A stretch of 64,000 nucleotides of DNA, taken from the NCBI GenBank assembly GCA_019429405.1, contig JAHYIZ010000003.1, positions 1-64,000 of the forward strand. The letters are read 5' to 3'. Shown here in pieces: positions 43,611 through 52,316 of this stretch. The position numbers and the translations under genes were made by a program. The stretch is from Paracoccaceae bacterium (lineage in GTDB: Bacteria > Pseudomonadota > Alphaproteobacteria > Rhodobacterales > Rhodobacteraceae). How positions within the stretch are numbered: the stretch's first letter is position 1; every line of letters starts with the position of its first letter. The notes beneath the pieces were generated by a model, which made no database searches, had not been told where the DNA came from, and worked only from the letters and a program-made list of their open reading frames with translations.

Positions 43611-44209
43611 GGCGACGGCACCCCCACAAAGGCCGAAAACCCCATCGACATCAGCCCGGTGACCACGAAGGCCAGCCCCAGGCCCCGCAATCCCTGCGGC
43701 GCGTCGGCATAACGCAGCCGTTCGCGGATGGCGGCGAAGGTGACGATCGCCAGCGCCCAGCCAATGCCGCTGCCCGCCCCGTAGACCATGCTTTCGGGCA
43801 GGCTCAAGCGGCGTTCCACCATGAACAGGCTGCCGCCCAGAATGGCGCAATTGACGGTGATCAGCGGCAGAAAGATGCCGAGCGCGCGATGCAGCGCGGG
43901 GGCATAGCGGTCAAGCGTCATTTCAAGGATTTGCACGATGGCGGCGATGACACCGATGAAGGATATCAGCTTCAGAAAGCTCAGGTCCACTTCGGGCAGG
44001 CCCAGCCAGCCCCAAGCGCCCTCAATCAGAAATCCCTGAAAGATCATGTGGTTGATCGGCACCGTGATGGCCTGCACCACGATCATCGCAAGCCCCAGCC
44101 CCAGTGCCGTTTCAACCCGTTTTGACACCGCCAGAAAGGTGCAGATGCCCAGAAAGAATGACAGCGCCAGATTTTCGGCGAAGATGGTGCGCAAGAACAG
44201 CTCGGTCAT
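43607..44209 (-). CDS. nqrE: Na+-NQR subunit E
   Basis: 200-aa membrane subunit with six helices. It begins [20 protein letters not shown] and contains [16 protein letters not shown] with the cysteine region (ICTFLAVS) that with NqrD holds the intramembrane iron centre. The second cysteine is in [20 protein letters not shown]. Length and motifs match NqrE. It overlaps nqrD and nqrF by 4 bp each. Confidence 0.94.
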   Translation of the reverse strand: MTELFLRTIFAENLALSFFLGICTFLAVSKRVETALGLGLAMIVVQAITVPINHMIFQGFLIEGAWGWLGLPEVDLSFLKLISFIGVIAAIVQILEMTLDRYAPALHRALGIFLPLITVNCAILGGSLFMVERRLSLPESMVYGAGSGIGWALAIVTFAAIRERLRYADAPQGLRGLGLAFVVTGLMSMGFSAFVGVPSP

Positions 44210-44859
44210 CGCGCCACCTCCTGCCTGCCGGTGCGCAGCACAAACTCGTCAGGTTCGGCCTGACCGGGGCGCAGGCTGCGGATCGCCCAGACCATGCCGC
44301 CGATGATGAAAAAGGCCGATGGCGCCAGCAGCATGAACCCCAGCGGCTGAAACCACCCCCCCGCCGCGACGGTCGGCAGAACCTGCACCCCAAAGAGCGC
44401 GCCGGTGCCAAGCAATTCGCGCAAGAACGCGACGATCAGCAGCACCAGCGCATAGCCCAGCCCGTTGCCCAGCCCGTCAAGCAGGCTTGGCCAGACCGGG
44501 TTGCGCATGGCGTAGGATTCTGCCCGCCCCAGCACCAGACAGTTGGTCACGATCAGGCCAACGAAAATCGACAGCCGCTGGCTCATCTCATAGGCGAAGG
44601 CGCGCAAGACCTGATCGGCCACGATCACCAGCGAGGCGATGATGGTGATCTGCACCACCAGCCGGATTGATGCCGGAATATGGCGGCGGATCAGGCTGAT
44701 CACCACGCTGGAGGCAACCAGAACCGCGATCAACGCAAGGCTCATGGTCAGCGCGGTGGCCATGGCGGTGGTCACGGCCAGCGCCGAACAGATGCCCAAT
44801 ATCTGCACGGTAATCGGGTTCTGGTCGATCAGCGGGGCGGTTAGCGGGGTTTTGCGCAT
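44206..44859 (-). CDS. nqrD: Na+-NQR subunit D
   Basis: 217-aa membrane subunit with about six helices. It shows [20 protein letters not shown] (first cysteine) and [20 protein letters not shown] (second cysteine), the inverted-topology partner of NqrE. The tail (EEFVLR-like [15 protein letters not shown]) extends beyond Vibrio NqrD by a few residues. Overlaps nqrE, and 1 bp separates it from nqrC. Confidence 0.94.
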   Translation of the reverse strand: MRKTPLTAPLIDQNPITVQILGICSALAVTTAMATALTMSLALIAVLVASSVVISLIRRHIPASIRLVVQITIIASLVIVADQVLRAFAYEMSQRLSIFVGLIVTNCLVLGRAESYAMRNPVWPSLLDGLGNGLGYALVLLIVAFLRELLGTGALFGVQVLPTVAAGGWFQPLGFMLLAPSAFFIIGGMVWAIRSLRPGQAEPDEFVLRTGRQEVAR

Positions 44860-44860
44860 G

Positions 44861-45658
44861 TCACTCTTCCCCTGCTTTCAGGCGCGCCAGAAACGGGCCA
44901 AAGCCCTCGGCCCCGAGCCAGAACCCGACCAGATTGCTGACCCCGGTGCTGGAGCGGGTGGCGCCTGTGATGCCGTCCACCTCGAACGCGCTGGTGGCGG
45001 TGCCGCGCACCACGCGGATCACCACGTCGCCTGCCGCATTGGCAACCTGCCGCCCAGCCCAAAGGCCGGTCCATTCGGGGTTGGTGATGCGGGTGCCGAT
45101 GCCGGGGGTTTCGCCCTGTTCATGTATCGTCAGCGCGGCGATGGTGTTCAGATCGCCTTCGAGCGCAAGAAACGCGCGGATCGTCGATTGATAGCCGGTG
45201 CCATAGACCGGCAGCACCACCAGCGCCAATCCTTCGGGGCCGCGCAGCAGGTAGACCGGGGCGCGGTTGGGCCGTCGCCCGATGCCGGCGGTGTCGGCCT
45301 CGGGCGGCAGGGCGGTGCTTTGCGCGGGGTCGGTTTGCGCCGCGACATAGTCGAACGCGGCGGCATCGGCGCCGCGCTCGATCATGCCCGTGCGCAGATC
45401 GACAAGCACGGTTTGCAGCGACTGGGCGCCGCTGGCGCGCAAGATCTCGTCAAGCCCCGGCAGCGCCGCGACCATCGCCGCCAGATTGGCCGCGCGCGCC
45501 GCCACCAGATGCGCTTGCTGGCGCGGCTTGAGCAAAACCGACGTGACCGAAACCGAAGCGGCGCAGACCAGCGCCACCAGAAAGGCAACGCCCAGCGTCT
45601 TGATGCGGCTTTCGTTCGGCAGGCCGAGGAAACGGCGCCAGAGCGTGCCTTCAGCCAC
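44861..45658 (-). CDS. nqrC: Na+-NQR subunit C (flavinylated)
   Basis: 265-aa periplasmic FMN-carrying subunit anchored by an N-terminal helix ([20 protein letters not shown]). The flavinylation motif is intact: [20 protein letters not shown], with Thr234 the predicted FMN-phosphate acceptor (S/T-G-A-T rule). The FMN_bind body includes [20 protein letters not shown] and [18 protein letters not shown]. It is the target of the ApbE encoded in the same operon. Confidence 0.94.
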   Translation of the reverse strand: MAEGTLWRRFLGLPNESRIKTLGVAFLVALVCAASVSVTSVLLKPRQQAHLVAARAANLAAMVAALPGLDEILRASGAQSLQTVLVDLRTGMIERGADAAAFDYVAAQTDPAQSTALPPEADTAGIGRRPNRAPVYLLRGPEGLALVVLPVYGTGYQSTIRAFLALEGDLNTIAALTIHEQGETPGIGTRITNPEWTGLWAGRQVANAAGDVVIRVVRGTATSAFEVDGITGATRSSTGVSNLVGFWLGAEGFGPFLARLKAGEE

Positions 45659-46478
45659 GGCGCCCCCTCCTTTGCCGAACGTTGACCCAGACCACGCCCT
45701 GATCGATCAGCGGCGCGAAGATGCCCGCCAGCAGTGCCGCGAAAACCAGCGCATGCAGCGCCCCGGCGCCCGATGTGCCCAAGCCCACCACCAGCCCCCC
45801 AGCCAGCATGCCGTAAAGCCAGCGCCCCGGATTGGTCGATGCGCTGGCAACCGGGTCGCCGATTGCAAATACCAGCGCCAGCACGAGGCCCGCGCCGATC
45901 AGCGCCGCAAAGCCGAAGGGCGGCGCCAGCAGCAGCACCATTGCCAGCACGCCAAACCCGAAGCCGACGACGATGCGCCATGAAAGCACACCCACCACCA
46001 GCAACAAAAGCCCGCCCGCAGCCGCCGCCGTGGTCAGCACCGGTATCGGCGCCGCTGCGGGCGGGGCGGGAAAGGAAAACAGCAGGAAGGCCAGCGCAAC
46101 CACGGCGGGGCTGAGAAAGTTGCGCCCGCGCCCGCCAAACACCTGCTCGCCCAAGACCACCCCGAACGACAGCGCGACCGCCTGCTGCCAGAGCGGCACT
46201 GCCTCGGGCACAAGCAGCACGAACAGCACCGCACCCGGCACCCCGTCCCAGCCAAAGCCCCGGCGGCGCAGCAGGGCAAATATGGCCGGCCAGCCAAGGG
46301 CGATCAGCAGCGCCAGCGCCAGCGGTGCCAGCATCAGTGTGCCGCGCGCCTGCAATGCTGCCGCCAGCGGCAGCGCAAGCGCCAGCGCCGTCAGCGCGGT
46401 GATGCGGTTCGCATCCCACAGGCCCGCGATCTGCACCGCGTTGTCGCCGCTGGGCGGGGCAGGTCTGTGCGCGCTCAT
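45651..46478 (-). CDS. nqrB: Na+-NQR subunit B, shortened
   Basis: 275-aa membrane subunit, much shorter than the roughly 415 aa of Vibrio NqrB. Core motifs are recognisable: SFGVVLGEQVFGGRGRNFLS, PAVVALAFLLFSFPA, GVLSWRIVVGFGFGVLAMVL and AIGDPVASASTNPGRWLYGM. The first 100 or so residues of the long form are missing. The DGxSGAT flavinylation motif that should follow FFAYPA is replaced by PPAAAPIPVLTTAAAAGG. This subunit is therefore unlikely to carry covalent FMN, though it may still bind riboflavin and quinone. Overlaps nqrA by 4 bp and nqrC by 8 bp. Confidence 0.88.
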   Translation of the reverse strand: MSAHRPAPPSGDNAVQIAGLWDANRITALTALALALPLAAALQARGTLMLAPLALALLIALGWPAIFALLRRRGFGWDGVPGAVLFVLLVPEAVPLWQQAVALSFGVVLGEQVFGGRGRNFLSPAVVALAFLLFSFPAPPAAAPIPVLTTAAAAGGLLLLVVGVLSWRIVVGFGFGVLAMVLLLAPPFGFAALIGAGLVLALVFAIGDPVASASTNPGRWLYGMLAGGLVVGLGTSGAGALHALVFAALLAGIFAPLIDQGVVWVNVRQRRGRRG

Positions 46479-47734
46479 CGCGTGCCCTCCTCGTCCAGTT
46501 CGGTCAGCACCCCGCGCAGCAGCGCGCCGTAATCGGCGCGACCGGGGCAGAGCCATGTAAGCAGCGCAAGGTCTTCCTCAAGCAGCTCAAGGCAGCCCAG
46601 CCGCGCGGCGGTTTCGACATCGCCCACGGCCAGTGCCCGCATCAGCGGCGCCGGCAGGATCGCCAGCGGCATCGCCCTGTCAAACGCCTCAAGCGGCAGC
46701 GTTGCGCCGGCGGGCGCGGCCGGCAACCAGTCGAGCCAACGGTGCCAGAAGGGGCGCGCTGCAATCTTGTCGCCGTGCAGGACGGTCACTTGCGTGTCGC
46801 GCCGCCCGAGGTAGGCCGCCTCGCGCCCCGACAGCACCGAGCCTGAAATCAGCCGCACACTGTCGCCGCGCGTCTGCCCGACCAGATCAGCCAGATGCGC
46901 GCCGAGCGGTGCTGCCACCAGCGCAGGCGCCTCCATGCCCGGACCGGCAAGCGAAACCACTCTGGTTGCCAGCACCTGCCCGGTGGCCAGCAGGTGGCCG
47001 ATCGCGGCGACCTCCTGATAGCCGACCTGCCAGACCTGCGCGCCCGCCCCGACCGGCATCAGATGGTGGATATGGGTGCCCGCCAGCCCCGCCGGGTGCG
47101 GGCCTTCGAAGGTCGCAAGGCGGATGCGCCCGGACTGCGGCACTAGCGCCGCACCGGGCGCCTGGCAAACGAACACCGGCCCGTCCGTCAGCCGGGCCAG
47201 CGCATCGAGGCCGCGCGCGAAGGCATCGCCCTGCGGCGCCAGCACCGCGCGCGCGTCGGCGGCCAGCGGGTTGGTGTCCATTGCCGTCACGAAAATCGCG
47301 TCAGGGCTGGCCGCCGGGTCAGGAATATGGCCGAAGGGACGGGTCAGAAACGCGGTCCAGGCGCCGCTTTGCAGCAGCAGGGCGCGCAGCGCCGCCGCAT
47401 CGGCCAGCGCAGGGCGCGGATCAAACGCCATTGGTTCGGCGGCCCCGGCATCGACCGCGATGATCAGCGCATCAATGCTGCGGCGCGGGCCGCGCGTGAT
47501 GCCGGTGATGCGCCCTGCGGCGGGCGATACCACAGCAATCTCGGGGCGGCGGCGATCAACAAAGACGGTCTGACCGGGTTGCACCGCATCGCCAATTGCG
47601 ACCCTCAAATCGGCCTGCACAGCCGGATAATCGCGCCCCAGCACCGCAACCGAAGCGACGTCACGCGGCGCGGGCTCGCCCCGCGGGGCCGCGCCCATGT
47701 CGATGTCGATACCCTTGCGCAACCGGAAATGCAC
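46475..47734 (-). CDS. nqrA: Na+-NQR subunit A
   Basis: 419-aa soluble subunit, first gene of the operon. It begins at a GTG (VHFRLRKGIDIDMGAAPRGE), which fits the NqrA start MIKIKKGLDLP; the next ATG is 12 codons inside that motif. It contains VAVLGRDYPAVQADLRVAIG, SPAAGRITGITRGPRRSIDA and the family end CLELLEEDLALLTWLCPGRA ... YGALLRGVLTELDEEG. The promoter should lie in the 196-bp divergent region shared with the cytochrome gene. Confidence 0.92.
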   Translation of the reverse strand: MHFRLRKGIDIDMGAAPRGEPAPRDVASVAVLGRDYPAVQADLRVAIGDAVQPGQTVFVDRRRPEIAVVSPAAGRITGITRGPRRSIDALIIAVDAGAAEPMAFDPRPALADAAALRALLLQSGAWTAFLTRPFGHIPDPAASPDAIFVTAMDTNPLAADARAVLAPQGDAFARGLDALARLTDGPVFVCQAPGAALVPQSGRIRLATFEGPHPAGLAGTHIHHLMPVGAGAQVWQVGYQEVAAIGHLLATGQVLATRVVSLAGPGMEAPALVAAPLGAHLADLVGQTRGDSVRLISGSVLSGREAAYLGRRDTQVTVLHGDKIAARPFWHRWLDWLPAAPAGATLPLEAFDRAMPLAILPAPLMRALAVGDVETAARLGCLELLEEDLALLTWLCPGRADYGALLRGVLTELDEEGTR

Positions 47735-47930
47735 GCCACAGGCCCCCGAATGACCGCGCCCCGCACCACGCCGAATGCCAGACCAAACCCGGCAGGGAAT
47801 CGCCGCTTCGGCGCGCGGGGCCTTTGCGGCATGGTCGCATGGGTTTGCGACCCGGCCTATGACCTCGATCAAGGCGTGGAACGGTGCTGGCTGCTATGGT
47901 TGCAAAGTCGCGTTACTGAGGGTGAGCAAA

Positions 47931-48290
47931 ATGAAAGCGCACACAGTTTTTGCGGCGGCGTTTGCGGCGTTTGTGGTGTTCGCCGCGTCAGGCGCCGGGG
48001 TTTCAGCGCAGGTCGCGCTGGATATTCACAGCGCGTTGGGTGTGGACTGCACCGATTGCCATGCCGAAGACCCGCCGCTGCTGGCCCCGCCAGACGCGGT
48101 TTGCATCGCCTGCCACGGCACCATGATTGATGCCCCGCCACCGGTCGCATTGCCCGGCCCCGACCCGCACCGCTCGCCGCATCTTGGCCCGCGCGAAGTG
48201 CCGGTTTGTGCCGAATGCCACCGCATCCATCGCCCCTCGGAAGTCAGTTGCGCTATCTGCCACCAGGGGTTCGAGTTCAACTTCAAGTGA
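47931..48290 (+). CDS. Periplasmic tetraheme cytochrome c
   Basis: 119-aa secreted cytochrome with a signal peptide (residues 1-26, ending GAGVSAQ). It has four CXXCH heme sites: C40-C43-H44 (CTDCH), C58-C61-H62 (CIACH), C93-C96-H97 (CAECH) and C107-C110-H111 (CAICH). Spacing and size resemble the N-terminal heme domain of Shewanella flavocytochrome FccA, here encoded separately from the flavoprotein that follows 47 bp later. It is divergent from nqrA. It probably carries electrons to the flavoprotein in the periplasm; the membrane donor is not in the window. Confidence 0.9.
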   Translation: MKAHTVFAAAFAAFVVFAASGAGVSAQVALDIHSALGVDCTDCHAEDPPLLAPPDAVCIACHGTMIDAPPPVALPGPDPHRSPHLGPREVPVCAECHRIHRPSEVSCAICHQGFEFNFK

Positions 48291-48337
48291 CCTTTCGGCC
48301 TTGCTGGCCGGAATGGGCCATACCCAAGGAGGATGTC

Positions 48338-49810
48338 ATGTCAAAAACGTATCATGTGAACGTCAGCCGCAGGGCCGTGCTCGCAGGGGCCGGCGCCGGC
48401 GCGGGCCTGATGGGAATGTCAGGGGCGACACTTGCCAGTGTCAGCCTGCTGCCCGCGCCCGACACATCTGAAACCTACGACGTGGTGGTGATCGGGTCGG
48501 GCATCGCGGGTTGCGCCGCCGCCTTGCAGGCCGCCGAAGCGGGCGCCAAGGTGGTGCTGCTCGAAAAGATGCAGAGCCTCTGGATGGGCGGCAACTCGCT
48601 GCTGGCGGGGGGCGGCTTTGCAATGCCGCTTGAAGCCACCGAGGCCAGCCGCCGCGTTTTCGTCGAGGAATACGAGGCCTATTGCCTCGGGCGCGGCAAC
48701 AGCATGATCTTCAAGCTGATGGCCGAAAACATTGACGATGACCTGGCGTGGTTGCAGGCGAACGGCGTCGCCTTCGAGGCGCCGACCCCTTGGCCGCCGA
48801 ACCAGATCCGCATGGCGATTGCGTCGCCGGGGTTCTTTTCCGGGATGCCGCATGTGTTTCGCCGCATGCGCACCCGGTTGCCAGAGCTTGGCGTGGAGCT
48901 ACGGTTTGAAACCAAGGCGCAGCAACTTGTCATGAACGACGCCGGCGCGGTTGCCGGTGTGCGCGCGGTCGGGCGCGCAGGTGTGGTTGACTACCTCGGC
49001 AAATCGGTGGTGATCGCCACCGGTGGCTATGCGGGCAACACCGCCCTGCTTGAGGCCTATTCCGACCCCAACGCCGGGGCGATGATGGTGCGCGGCATCA
49101 AGCACGCCACCGGCGACGGGCTGTTGATGGCGCAGCAGGCGGGCGCCGGGCTGAAAGGCATGGGCGGGCTGATGGCGCTGCACATCGCTGCCGTCGACGG
49201 CGTAGAAACCGCCGCCGGGCAGCCCGCGAGCGTCGTGCCCCATGCGATCAGCATCAACCGCGAGGGCAAGCGCTTTGTCGATGAATCAAAAGGTTATGTG
49301 AACCACGGCAAGGCCGTGCTGAACCAGCCCGGTCAATCGACATCGCTGGTATTCGACCAGACTCTGCGCGACAGCGTGGCCGAGGGGGTGATGACGACCT
49401 TCGCCCGGCTGGGTCTGACCGTGCATCAGGCGGAAACGCTGGAAGGCCTTGCCGCGCTGATCGGGGTGCCCGAAGCGCAGTTCGTGCAAACAGTGGCCGA
49501 ATTCAACGCTGCTGTGGTCGGTAACGCGGCACCGGGGGCGACGCCGCCCAAGGAAATGCTGGCCAATCGGATCGAAACCCCGCCGTTCTATGCCTTCAGC
49601 CCGCTGGTGCCGGGGATCACCCTGACCTTCGGCGGCATCATGATCAACGACCGGGCGCAGGCGCTGGAAGCCGACGGCAGGGTCATTCCCGGCCTTTTTG
49701 CGGCGGGCGAAGGTGCGGGGGCTGCGTTCTTCCATGACTACATCGGCGGTGGCTCGCTGACGAATTGCCTGGTCATGGGGCGGATCGCCGGGCGGCAAGC
49801 CGCCGCTTAG
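48338..49810 (+). CDS. Tat-exported FAD-dependent oxidoreductase (flavocytochrome catalytic subunit)
   Basis: 490-aa flavoprotein of the fumarate reductase/succinate dehydrogenase flavoprotein superfamily. A Tat signal (SRRAVLAGAGAGAG, residues 10-23) precedes the FAD fold (DVVVIGSGIAGCAAALQAAE near 48; LLEKMQSLWMGGNSLLAGGG). The C-terminal GGIMINDRAQALEADGRVIP leads to HDYIGGGSLTNCLVMGRIAG. By eye alignment with Shewanella FccA, the proton-donor Arg402 becomes Tyr (DESKGYVNHGK), His504 becomes Thr and Arg544 becomes Tyr. It should therefore not reduce fumarate. The HDYIGGG end is closer to TcuA-like dehydrogenases. AAGGAGG precedes the ATG. Confidence 0.86.
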   Translation: MSKTYHVNVSRRAVLAGAGAGAGLMGMSGATLASVSLLPAPDTSETYDVVVIGSGIAGCAAALQAAEAGAKVVLLEKMQSLWMGGNSLLAGGGFAMPLEATEASRRVFVEEYEAYCLGRGNSMIFKLMAENIDDDLAWLQANGVAFEAPTPWPPNQIRMAIASPGFFSGMPHVFRRMRTRLPELGVELRFETKAQQLVMNDAGAVAGVRAVGRAGVVDYLGKSVVIATGGYAGNTALLEAYSDPNAGAMMVRGIKHATGDGLLMAQQAGAGLKGMGGLMALHIAAVDGVETAAGQPASVVPHAISINREGKRFVDESKGYVNHGKAVLNQPGQSTSLVFDQTLRDSVAEGVMTTFARLGLTVHQAETLEGLAALIGVPEAQFVQTVAEFNAAVVGNAAPGATPPKEMLANRIETPPFYAFSPLVPGITLTFGGIMINDRAQALEADGRVIPGLFAAGEGAGAAFFHDYIGGGSLTNCLVMGRIAGRQAAA

Positions 49811-49974
49811 CGGATGCCGGCTCTGCTGCACAAGTCGGGTGATGGCTCGCTGGCCCCCTGCGCGATGGCGTGGGGGGCCACACGCAAGAAGGCCTTGGCC
49901 CGTAAATCGCAACTGGACCTGTCGCGGTTTTGTGCCGGTCTTTTGAGAGCATGATGTGCAGCAATGGCGACGCT

Positions 49975-50076
49975 ATGGGCCGAGGAAGAACGGATGAGTT
50001 CAGCACGGATGCGGTGCGGACCGCGCTGGCCTGCGGCCTTTTGCGGCGTCAGGGTGGCGTTGTTGCAGAATTCTGA
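49975..50076 (+). pseudogene. IS3-family orfA N-terminal remnant
   Basis: A 33-codon frame, MGRGRTDEFSTDAVRTALAC then GLLRRQ, resembles the start of IS3-type OrfA proteins (RRxHTDEFRRDAVRIALTSGLTRKQ). It is cut at about 50050 where sequence resembling an IS5-type end (GGTGGCGTTGTTGC) begins. Together with the 165 bp after the flavoprotein stop (no gene seen), it starts the mobile-element debris. Confidence 0.5.
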
Positions 50077-50121
50077 ATGTCGAGGATTCACATCGCGAAT
50101 CCATGCGGTTCGATCGGAGGC

Positions 50122-50283
50122 ATGAGCAAGCCATCTCCCGCCCGCTACCGCACCACGAACTGGTCCAGTTACGCCGCTTCGCTGCGCAAGCGCGGGTCAC
50201 TGCTGATCTGGCCGGACACAAGGAGATGACCTGACTCGCGCCGCATGACGGCAGCCCCGGTCGGCCTGCGGTGTTGTCCGAAT
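50122..50283 (+). pseudogene. IS5-family transposase N-terminal remnant
   Basis: MSKPSPARYRTTNWSSYAAS then LRKRGSLLIW matches the conserved start of IS5-type transposases (ARYRTTNWxxYNxALxxRGSLxIW). A 2-base insertion breaks the frame at about 50220 and an in-frame TGA follows in the next frame (DKEMT-stop-LAPHDGSP). Similarity ends near GRPAVLSE at 50283. Only about 15-20% of the gene remains. Confidence 0.72.
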
Positions 50284-50295
50284 GAGGAGGATAAG

Positions 50296-50318
50296 AAAAC
50301 GGTCCGGGGGACCGTTTT
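50296..50318. terminator. Perfect hairpin in mobile-element debris
   Basis: AAAACGGTCC-GGG-GGACCGTTTT, a 10-bp stem with a 3-nt loop and A/T-rich outer base pairs, has the form of a bidirectional intrinsic terminator. It lies between the IS5 remnant and the IS66 end. Confidence 0.55.
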
Positions 50319-50372
50319 CCCGACGAATACGATCCAGGACTCCCTGACCATCAAGGGTGAAGGGCGTCCCGG

Positions 50373-50393
50373 AAACATGCAAGTGGCATGTTT
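50373..50393. repeat. Second hairpin in mobile-element debris
   Basis: AAACATGC-AAGTG-GCATGTTT, an 8-bp stem followed by T. It is nested within GGGCG (50361-50365) and CGCCC (50395-50399), giving an extended structure. Confidence 0.5.
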
Positions 50394-50429
50394 TCGCCCT
50401 GAATGGGCGGAGCCCCCGGACGGTTCAAG

Positions 50430-50452
50430 GTAAGCGCGACGCCGACCACCTC
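50430..50452. repeat. Left end of IS66-family element
   Basis: GTAAGCGCGACGCCGACCAC begins with GTAAGCG, the usual first bases of IS66 terminal inverted repeats, and lies 60 bp upstream of tnpA. No matching right end is present. Confidence 0.55.
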
Positions 50453-50490
50453 CTGCCATTCTTGACCTGATCCGGCCATTTTGCGCGCAG

Positions 50491-50913
50491 GTGTTTCGCG
50501 GAGGTATTGGATTTGGCGAGAGGCGGCAAAATAGGCGTCCATTTGGACGGCTCGATGGGCCAAGCGGCCGGCGTCGGCGCACGAAGGCCGATCAGGCGCG
50601 GATTGCGGCGGAAAGCATGATGCCGGGGGTGACGGTGGCTGATGTTGCGCACAAGCATGGCACGACGCGCTGGCAGATTTATGATTGGCGCAAGCAGATA
50701 CGCAAAGGGAACCTGGTGGTGCCCGAGAGCGTGGCGGCCTTGCCGATGTCTGCTGAACTGGTCGCCGAGGCTTCCGCGACCGAAGCATCGCCTCCGGTTG
50801 GCCGGTCCGACCTCGAGATCATCGTGGGCGATGTCGTGATCCGCGCGGGTGCCGACGCCGATGAAGGCCAGTTGACGCGGGCGATCCGCGCGGCACGGGC
50901 TGCATCGCAGTGA
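50491..50913 (+). CDS. tnpA: IS66-family accessory protein TnpA
   Basis: 140 aa as read from the first in-frame ATG. The true start may be 30-40 codons further in, before RRRRTKADQARIAAESMMPG. The helix-turn-helix VTVADVAHKHGTTRWQIYDWRK and the C-terminal EIIVGDVVIRAGADADEGQL are typical of IS66 OrfA. This is the only gene of the element that looks intact. Its stop overlaps the tnpB start (TGATG). Confidence 0.72.
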   Translation: MFRGGIGFGERRQNRRPFGRLDGPSGRRRRTKADQARIAAESMMPGVTVADVAHKHGTTRWQIYDWRKQIRKGNLVVPESVAALPMSAELVAEASATEASPPVGRSDLEIIVGDVVIRAGADADEGQLTRAIRAARAASQ

Positions 50914-51059
50914 TGTTCGGGCAAGGCGGGCCGGTGAAGGTCTACGCGGCGACGCGCCCCGTTGATTTTTGCAAGGGCATCGATGGCCTGGCGCTTGCGG
51001 TGCAGGAGATGTTCGGGCTGGGCCCGTTCTGCGGGGCGGTCCCTCGCCATGGGGCTTGA
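50913..51059 (+). pseudogene. tnpB: IS66 tnpB, frameshifted
   Basis: 48 codons begin MFGQGGPVKVYAATRPVDFC then KGIDGLALAVQEMFGLGPFC, the TnpB signature, and stop early. The remainder (RADRIKLLVWDQTGMVLVHK, 51093-51155) continues in another frame and FVWPQVQGGVM in a third. At least two indels have broken the gene. Intact TnpB is about 115 aa. Confidence 0.78.
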
Positions 51060-51177
51060 ACCAGTGGCGCACCATGGCTCGATATTCCGCCCAAAACGGG
51101 CCGACCGGATCAAGCTGCTGGTCTGGGACCAGACGGGCATGGTTCTGGTTCACAAGCGGCTGGAGGGGGGCCAGGTT

Positions 51178-52315
51178 CGTCTGGCCGCAGGTGCAGGGCG
51201 GGGTGATGCGGGTGCAGGCGCATGCCCCCGAGCATGTCGTGCCCGGCGGTCTGCCCACGGAGCTGTTCATCGCCTGGATCATCGTTGCGAAATTCGGCGA
51301 CCATCTGCCGTTCTATCGGCAAGCCGAAATCTTCAAGCGGCAGGGGATCGATCTCGACCGCGGCACGCTCGGCAACTGGGTCGGCCGCGCCTGTTTCCAC
51401 CTGATGCCGATCATCCATCACATGAAGGCTCATTTGCGCGGTGCAGACCGCATCTTCGTGGATGAGACCCGCGCGCCAGTGCTGGAACCGGGTCTGAAAC
51501 GCACCAAGAGCGGCTACTTCTGGGCCGTCGTGTCCGACGATCGCGGCCATGGCGGCGCCGGCCCACCCATCGTGCTGTTCCACTACGCCCCCGGCCGGGG
51601 CAAGGAGCATCCGCTGAAGTTCCTCGCCGGGTATCAGGGCCGCTTCCTGCAATGCGATGCCTATCAGTCCTACAACGCGATGACCGAGATCGCGCGCGAC
51701 AACGGGCCGTGGCAGCTGGTCTATTGCTGGACGCATGTGCGCCGCCGCTTCGTGAAGCGCTTCGAGAGTGACGCCTCCCCCATCGCCGAAGAGATGCTGC
51801 GTCAGATCGCGCTGCTCTACCAGATCGAGAAGACCGTGCGCGGCACGGATGCGAACGTGCGCCTTGCCGCCCGGCGTGAGCATTCCGCCCCGATCATCGC
51901 GGCGCTGAAACCCTGGCTGGAAGCCCAGCTCTCGCGCATCCCGCAGAAATCTCAGCTGGCCGAGGACATCCGCTACACCCTCGCGCACTGGTCCGGCCTG
52001 ATCCGTTTCCTTGAGGATGGCACCATCGAGTTGGACACCAACCCGGTTGAAAACCAGATCCGCCCGATAGCCCTCACAAGAAAAAATGCGCTCTTCGCGG
52101 GCAACGAGATCGGCGCCGAGAACTGGGCCATGCTCGCCTCGCTGGTCATTCGTCGGAACAACAGCGCCCCACGCTGTCGTTTTTTCCGCCTCATCCTGCA
52201 AGATGGCAGACGTGAGCCGGGTCAACTACATCGCAGCCACGCTGCGTGCCATCCTCGACGGCCATCCCAAAAGCCGCATCGACGAACTGATGCCGTGGCA
52301 CTTCGATCAGCCGGT
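51178..52315 (+). pseudogene. tnpC: IS66 transposase tnpC, N-terminally deleted and frameshifted
   Basis: The transposase core reads in one frame from VQAHAPEHVVPGGLPTELFI through FVDETRAPVLEPG, CWTHVRRRFVKRFE and TNPVENQIRPIALTRKNALF. About the first third of TnpC (leucine zipper and zinc finger) is missing. At about 52150 the frame leaves the family sequence; the expected continuation (CKMADVSRVNYIAATLRAIL, DGHPKSRIDELMPWHF) is found in another frame after about 50 bp. DDE residues may persist, but the protein cannot be full length. Confidence 0.8.
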
Positions 52316-52316
52316 A

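Larger units (their letters stand above)
50430..52315 (+). mobile_element. Degenerate IS66-family insertion sequence
   Basis: The left inverted repeat, tnpA, a broken tnpB and a tnpC lacking its N-terminal part are in the normal IS66 order. A deletion has joined tnpB to tnpC, a small insertion or frameshift interrupts tnpC near 52150, and the right end is lost where an IS481-type fragment begins. The element cannot move by itself. Confidence 0.8.

Noticed and set aside
47860-47880. Possible FNR/ANR box in the nqrA-cytochrome divergent region (minus strand TTGAT-CGAG-GTCAT).
   Set aside because: Only the left half matches TTGAT; the right half agrees at 3 of 5 bases. Too weak to call, though oxygen control would make sense here.
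48338-49810. Annotation of the flavoprotein as fumarate reductase.
   Set aside because: Key substrate-binding and proton-transfer residues of FccA are not conserved by eye alignment, so only the superfamily is claimed.
50969-51170. Reading the IS66 transposase as starting at 50969.
   Set aside because: The first 60-70 codons are out-of-frame tnpB sequence; family similarity starts only near 51178.
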